In this document: positions 58,452 to 64,000 of the stretch, piece after piece
Position numbering within the stretch: the first letter of the stretch is position 1
How the letters are laid out: every line of letters starts with the position of its first letter
Assembly: GCA_015680685.1 (NCBI GenBank)
Contig: MNCI01005255.1
Coordinates: 1-64,000 of the forward strand
Length of the DNA: 64,000 bases
From: Gnetum montanum
Lineage: Eukaryota; Streptophyta; Gnetopsida; Gnetales; Gnetaceae
Direction of reading: 5' to 3'
Position numbers and translations under genes: made by a program
The notes under the pieces: model-generated
What the model saw: the letters and a program-made list of their open reading frames with translations, nothing else
Databases searched by the model: none
What the model was told of the DNA's origin: nothing

Positions 58452-58473
58452 CGCAAGAACGTACATTTTGAAT

Positions 58474-59025
58474 GGACAAGCGGAGGCAACAAACAAGACA
58501 ATTGTTACAATACTGAAGAAAATGCTTACCCAGAGCAAAAGAAAATGGCACGAACAATTGGTATACGCATTGTGGGCATACCGCACTACGCACCGAACTT
58601 CGACAGGTAAGACACCGTACAGTCTTGTTTATGGTTCAGAAGCTATTTTACCTTTGGAACTGTAGGTACCATCCTTAAGGATCACACTTTCTGGGCTCCT
58701 CGACGACATGCAAAACAATGATCTATGAATCCTTGATCTTGACTCGGTGGAGGAAGAACGTGTGCGTGCCCTCGATCAGATCGAATGGTACCAAAAATAG
58801 AAACGGCAGCGACATCGGCATGACATCAACAAGTGCCCTATTAAAGAAGGTGACCTTGTGCTTAAAGCCATTTGGAACACTCAGACAAGTTCTCAGCTAA
58901 CTAGGAAGGGCCTTACTTGGTTACTAAAGCATTCGACAATGGAGCATTCAAACTAGCTAACATGGAAGGAAACGAGCTTGCCAATCCGACCAATCACTTG
59001 TACCTAAAACCGTTTTACGTTTGAG
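58474..59025 (+). pseudogene. Integrase C-terminal remnant of element B
   Basis: It starts within the NGQAEATNK catalytic-Glu segment and continues with KMLTQSKRKWHEQLVYALWAYRTTHRTSTGK and YSLVYGSEAILPLEL (shown here as positions 58500-58665). A frame-shifted C-terminal part runs to about 59025. The zinc module, both catalytic aspartates of the core and the whole RNase H region are missing relative to A. It cannot act as an integrase. Confidence 0.8.
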
Positions 59026-60327
59026 TTCAAGCTCAGGTACGCGCAAGTCCTAGAATTACGACTATAAAATAATACCACAGCTCGTCCTGGGATCATGATG
59101 GTAAACTGATACCACAGAACAGTCCTGGGTTACGACTCAAAACTGACACCACAACTATCCTATCATCATGACAATAAACTGATATACCACAGTGTCCACA
59201 ACGACGATAAACTAGCACTCGCCTGGCATGACAGTACACTGCCATCGTCACAACCATCGGAGTCCACTAAGACTATAAACTAGCTTGCCTCCTCATAGTC
59301 CGCTAAGACTAAAAACTGGCAATGTAACATCTGCCACGACACTAAACAGGCAATGTCCAACGGGTTATGACATAAAACTAACCCATGATAGTTTTCCTAG
59401 ACTATAAACTAGCAAGTTCGTCTCTGGTTCATCAATCTGCCGCCGCATCTAAGCTTCATCACTGCATCACCCGTCATCAATCCTATCGATGCTGTGACTG
59501 CCGACATACAATTTGCCACCGTGTAAGTCTAAGCTCGATCATTCACTCATGGTTTTCTTGTCTCCTCGGAGTTATGTTTGCAGGATGACACCTAGAGGTT
59601 TTCGCACAGGGATGCATCTCAACGCAAGCAACAAGATGAGACAATGTTCATAGCACACATGGTGAAACTAAATCAAACCATTCACTAGTACATCCTCGTT
59701 CACTGACTCATTCCCTATCCATTCACAAACACATTTTATCCAATCATACCTCTGATACATCCAGTACACCCAACATCTTTAACATGTTGTCACGTATTGT
59801 CACACATGAGTACAAAATCAATTCCAAGTTTACAATTTCTAAAAAAAAAAAAACGAGACTCCTGGCACTTCCCATATAAGCCCCAGGCAAGAGAGCAGTT
59901 GTCTCAAAACCAAGTACTCATGTCTCAAATGATCAAGAAGCAGATAGTTGCATGGCTCTGGCTCTCCGCCAACAGGTCCCCCTAAACTTTAAACATGGGC
60001 CTTGTTCCTCCAAACCATGTAACACAACTCCTCGTAGCTTTGGTCTTGCCAACAAGTGCTTTTGAACACTAACTAGGAGCCTTGTCCCGCCAAAGGACAC
60101 ACATCACATGTCTGAACTCCGAGTCTGCTAAACAATGGCTATTGACAAGGATCAGCATGCCACACACCCGAGCACCCCATCTTCCAACGTACTTTCTTGG
60201 GGAGTCACCCCTCCCCACAATCTCTCTTCTCCTATCAGCTGCAAATCTCCCTTTCCCACGTACTACTGAACACGGTGCGATGACGTCCAGTCACGTGGTA
60301 GAGGACAATGTCTATATCAAGTTGCTT
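59026..60327 (+). repeat. 3' UTR of element B with short repeat clusters
   Basis: 59045-59410 contains about ten units of the type GACTATAAACTAGC and GGTAAACTGATACCACAG, separated by GTCC/GGAC-containing spacers. 59930-60130 contains CCGCCAACAGGTCCCCC and GCCTTGTCCCGCCAAAG-type repeats. A poly(A) run lies at 59841-59852. No gene is recognised. Confidence 0.65.
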
Positions 60328-60408
60328 GTGGTGTTTTGCACTTCTTTGTTGACACTTCTTGGGTCGATTCCTCCAAGCGTCAACAAAGAGGGGCCAATGA
60401 AACACCAC
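60328..60408 (+). other. Hairpin enclosing the polypurine tract of B
   Basis: The left arm (60328-60358) GTGGTGTTTTGCACTTCTTTG and onward pairs with the right arm (60378-60408), which includes CAACAAAGAGGGGCCAATG and the LTR start AAACACCAC. The polypurine tract AAAGAGGGGCCAA is therefore in the 3' strand of the stem and the first LTR bases close its foot. Confidence 0.75.
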
Positions 60409-61612
60409 AAAATTTTGAGCTTAGTACTTCCCCAGCAAGAAGTAGGTCCCTGGGACCCACAAACGGGCACGGCTACATTTGGCATCGCACATTGCAACTT
60501 CTGGAATCAAAAGGCCCACTTTTCGCTAAGTGCAGTACCAGCGTATATGCCCGACAGTACCAGTGCATACGCCTAGCGTATAAGCTCAGCATCAACAGTG
60601 TATACACGTCCAGCGTATACGCCCGACATTCCCAGCGTATACGCCCAGTAGACATCCGACTTGCGTGCCCAATGTACATTCCTCATCTGTACGCTCGGCA
60701 CCACAGATGTACATGCCTGACGATGAAGTCTCAATGACAGAATGGAGAGAACATCGAAGAGCAAGAATTGAAGCCAGTTGGCAGCCGTCAATGTATACAC
60801 CTGGCGTATACGCCCAGCCATTGTCGGCATGCACACCCAGCGTCCATAGCGTCTCCACCCAAGTTCACATGCCCGGCACGTCCAGCGTATACGTCGAGCG
60901 TGTACGCCGGCATGATGTGGCGTATACGCTCGGCAGATGTAATATGTTGTATATTTGTAAATTGTATGCACCCGGTCAACGCGTCACGTGTCTCCTAACC
61001 CGAGTCTAGCGTAACAACTGGTATAAAAACCCCACTTCTCCACTTCACCATAGAGGGTCGGCAAAAATCCCAGAGCATATCCAGACATTTACGCTACGCA
61101 CCAGAGCTCAAAACCCACTTACGCTAGAAAACCTGTATGCCGTGCACAGTCTCTACGCCATGCCCACAACGTAATCCAGCCTAGCCGTCCTCCCATCCAC
61201 CGAAGCTTTTTGTCCGCCTTATTCAACTGCATTAGACTGGTGCATTGTATTCTCATTCTGTAATATCATTGTTACATTTGCTGCATAAGATTGTTTACAG
61301 TTTACAGTTTTACGTCAACTTGGCCCACACATTCTGTTTACGCCCGTTTACGCTTACGCTCCGTTTGCATCTGTTTTACGCTGTTTACGCCGTCTACTCC
61401 TGTTTACGCCGTTTACGCCATAACCCAGCGTATAGCACCTTTGCATACGTGCGGGTAAATCCTTCTCTGATCTGCGTGCAGACCACCCAAGGTACTCTGC
61501 CTTCGTGCATTCCAGCTCGCCCTCAGGCGAAGGCAGGGTCTTCTGTTCTCGTCCTACGATCCCACGGTCTCTGTTTCCTTCCAGCCAGAGGTCAACGATT
61601 TCAGGCGGTACA
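60398..61612 (+). repeat. 3' LTR of element B
   Basis: The start is TGAAACACCACAAAATTTTG and the end CAGGCGGTACA, followed by the target duplication gctgc. TATAAAAA is at 61022-61029. The U3 palindrome field (60540-60935) has fewer GCGTATACGC units than the 5' LTR, through indels and CpG decay. The rest is near-identical to 45408-46656 by eye. Confidence 0.9.
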
Positions 61613-61617
61613 GCTGC

Positions 61618-62467
61618 AGATTCACAACACATTCATTCTTGGTCCTTTAATCAATGATAATGGTGGAGACAAACAAAAACAAGAAATGCAGGAAGCCCTA
61701 AACCAATTTTGGGGGCAAAACAAAAAAATATCTAACAATCAAAACCCTCTGTTTGGGATAGTATGCTTAGCGTGTTGTTCTTCAAGAAAACCCTTCTTCT
61801 CCAACACGCGACAGCAAAGCCAGATGCAGTTGCAGACCCTTCTCGCACGGTGATCGTCAGTTATAGTTTTGTACGACCTTATTGTGCAGTGGCAGTTCGA
61901 ATCTACAGTTTGGGATGATGCTACATTTTGAATCTTGATTCAAACATGTGTCGGTTCTTACAGGTTTTGTGCAGAAATGAGAGAAAGACCGTTGTCCTGG
62001 AACTGTGATTGAGCCTCTATGCGATTTACAGGGAAGACAAGAAGAATCATTTAAGGACGTAACTTTGCCGCTTTCACCAATAACTATTTGATTACTTCTG
62101 CCACTCAAAGTATATGGTTAAGATGGAGTATAAATTAACCAACAATATATATATATATCCATCATATGAAGTATCCATTGTATGAAGCCTTGATTTAAAA
62201 ACTTGCCTTCAATTATCCCAAGTCATGAAAAATTATTTTAAAACATATAAGTTACTACCCATAAATTTTTTTTTGCAATATTGATTATCCCATTACATTT
62301 AATGTCACATTACATTAATGTTAGCATAAAATTCTCCTAATTTTATGCATAACTTCCTAACTCCCTAACTACATAACTTTCTCCTAGCTTGTTGGGCAAG
62401 TAATCTTCTAATTGGTTAGTCAAGTTACTTGGGAGAAAAGTTAGGTGAGATATTTTGAGATTTTTTT
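61618..62467. other. Right flank of element B, no gene recognised
   Basis: The first 240 bases are of balanced composition and may continue the sequence interrupted at 45402. The rest is AT-rich with a TATATATATA run near 62147. Open frames have no recognisable domain. Confidence 0.5.
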
Positions 62468-63184
62468 NNNNNNNNNNNNNNNNNNNNNNNNNNNNNNNNN
62501 NNNNNNNNNNNNNNNNNNNNNNNNNNNNNNNNNNNNNNNNNNNNNNNNNNNNNNNNNNNNNNNNNNNNNNNNNNNNNNNNNNNNNNNNNNNNNNNNNNNN
62601 NNNNNNNNNNNNNNNNNNNNNNNNNNNNNNNNNNNNNNNNNNNNNNNNNNNNNNNNNNNNNNNNNNNNNNNNNNNNNNNNNNNNNNNNNNNNNNNNNNNN
62701 NNNNNNNNNNNNNNNNNNNNNNNNNNNNNNNNNNNNNNNNNNNNNNNNNNNNNNNNNNNNNNNNNNNNNNNNNNNNNNNNNNNNNNNNNNNNNNNNNNNN
62801 NNNNNNNNNNNNNNNNNNNNNNNNNNNNNNNNNNNNNNNNNNNNNNNNNNNNNNNNNNNNNNNNNNNNNNNNNNNNNNNNNNNNNNNNNNNNNNNNNNNN
62901 NNNNNNNNNNNNNNNNNNNNNNNNNNNNNNNNNNNNNNNNNNNNNNNNNNNNNNNNNNNNNNNNNNNNNNNNNNNNNNNNNNNNNNNNNNNNNNNNNNNN
63001 NNNNNNNNNNNNNNNNNNNNNNNNNNNNNNNNNNNNNNNNNNNNNNNNNNNNNNNNNNNNNNNNNNNNNNNNNNNNNNNNNNNNNNNNNNNNNNNNNNNN
63101 NNNNNNNNNNNNNNNNNNNNNNNNNNNNNNNNNNNNNNNNNNNNNNNNNNNNNNNNNNNNNNNNNNNNNNNNNNNNNNNNNNNN
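62468..63184. other. Assembly gap
   Basis: 717 consecutive N. Open frames crossing it are meaningless. Confidence 0.99.
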
Positions 63185-64000
63185 TGCTTATTTCCATCGA
63201 ATCTTGCTCTATTTCTAGTTTTCTTGTGGAACTATCTCTTTCTCTGGGGAAAATTAGGAGTAGATTGCGGAGTTGTGCTCAAATGTTTTTGCAAAATTTT
63301 ATTTGTTACAAGTAGGTATTATAAGGACCGTGTAGACTAGGTAGTTGAAAAAAATAGGAAAATTTCAACAACTCATAGTACTAGGCAAAGTTGGTTGAAT
63401 CTCTTTAAAGTAAGTCATTTGTAGTTTACACGCAACGCAATCATTACATTTCTCACAACCGCATGCCGCAACAACACACACACATACTCACATTAACTAC
63501 TGAGTTTATTTGGAGGTATCTGGGCCTTGGTGTTGCCAGAGACCAGTAGGCACCTAAATCCTGTTCGAGGACACTCGTTGACTATCGCGTCCCAAACGGT
63601 CGCCAACACTTATACATTTGACATTAGGCCTCATTTGGAAGCTAAGAGAGAAGAGATAAGAGAAAAGAAGTCTGCTACTGCTAATTCCAGGGTTGCGCCT
63701 TTCATTGTCCATCCGTAAGCACACCATCAAGCTTGCTCATTGCATAGCTACTTCAGCACTGATCCATTCCAAGTGTTCCCTCCAGATCCCATCCATTGTT
63801 GCATGATTTCCATCTACACACACAACATAGTCTTGTATTAGCAAGGGTAAATGAATTTCAATGTAGTTGATACCTTGCCTCAGTGAGAGGTCCATTGGCT
63901 GGGTTGTGGTATGGCTGATTATGGATTTGGACATATATTAATGATGACTACCGAAGGTGTAGGGGTTAGGAAAAAATCGAAAAAATTGGACCAGGACCCC
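63185..64000. other. Unassigned sequence after the gap
   Basis: Mixed composition with a short CA repeat near 63474-63490. A 63-codon open stretch at 63527-63718 has no recognised motif. No LTR boundary or RNA gene was seen. Confidence 0.5.

Larger units (their letters stand above)
45408..61612 (+). mobile_element. Element B: Tat/Ogre-type Ty3/gypsy retrotransposon with both LTRs and antisense gene
   Basis: About 16.2 kb. LTRs are at 45408-46656 and 60398-61612, flanked by gctac (45403-45407) and gctgc (61613-61617), a 5-bp target duplication with one difference. Order: LTR, primer site, repeat-rich leader, gag, protease, repeat cluster, antisense gene (minus strand), repeat cluster, RT, a deletion that removed RNase H and most of integrase, integrase C-terminal part, repeat-rich 3' UTR, polypurine tract, LTR. 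It is the sister of A in opposite orientation and is better preserved. Stops in gag and the pol deletion make it non-autonomous. Confidence 0.9.

Noticed and set aside
61613-61853. Resemblance of a reading with QEALNQFWGQ to the N-terminal region of plant NF-Y subunit C
   Set aside because: Only about ten residues, no histone-fold follows, and the frame is not continued from the other side of the B insertion.
62343-63315. Long open frames over 62468-63184
   Set aside because: They consist of N.
1-64000. tRNA, rRNA or small RNA genes
   Set aside because: No cloverleaf with A and B boxes or rRNA segment was recognised on either strand. Primer-site sequences are short tRNA complements only.

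Overview
The window is nuclear DNA from a plant with a repeat-rich, probably very large genome. The evidence is stacked LTR retrotransposons of plant lineages, one degraded endogenous pararetrovirus, long AT-rich non-coding stretches, and no recognisable intact host gene. Nothing fixes the species. A gymnosperm or other giant-genome seed plant is a guess.

Layout: (i) 620-3823 plus 9482-9720 is a decayed plus-strand gag-protease relic (D), split by a 5.7-kb copia-type element (E, minus strand, 3824-9481, two LTRs, 5-bp target duplication, only gag left). (ii) 9981-13424 is a 5' LTR, primer site and gag of family C (plus). A second C copy lies inverted at 28798-32497. (iii) Between these arms sits element A (minus, 13425-28797), a Ty3/gypsy element of Tat/Ogre type that has lost its 5' LTR. 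(iv) 32498-45402 is mostly non-coding. It holds a degenerate repeat field (35300-36960), a GC-rich retroposed-looking insert with a 14-bp target duplication (38137-38842), the 3' end of an A/B-like relic F (about 38850-41000), a pararetroviral protease-RT-RNase H relic (41100-43600) and one short LTR G (43931-44409). (v) 45408-61612 is element B, a plus-strand sister of A with both LTRs and a 5-bp target duplication; it carries a deletion in pol. (vi) 61618-64000 is AT-rich DNA with a 717-base assembly gap.

The most unusual feature is shared by A and B. Between protease and reverse transcriptase each carries a gene on the strand opposite to gag-pol. It has its own TATA box, eight exons and mostly intact GT-AG introns at matching places in both copies (A 20507-24984 plus; B 56442-52024 minus), about 1,066 codons in B. 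Exon 2 lines up over its whole length with plant NIF/FCP1-type HAD phosphatases, but the catalytic aspartates are gone. It looks like a captured, intron-containing host-type gene riding antisense, at the place where Ogre elements carry a sense-strand intron. The rest of the protein (a large exon 4, an acidic exon 5, a coiled-coil-like exon 7) is not recognised with confidence.

Two further architectures recur. First, the U3 of four LTR families in this window is filled with short family-specific palindromes (GCGTATACGC, GCTACGTAGC, AAGACGTCTT, GCGATATCGC); in A and B the same palindrome also fills the 5' leader and intron 1 of the antisense gene. Second, A and B carry clusters of short repeats built round an AGTTTA box at three equivalent places (after protease, before RT, after integrase), and a long hairpin that encloses the polypurine tract and the first bases of the 3' LTR. 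All coding regions in the window are broken by stops, frameshifts or deletions, so these are relics.
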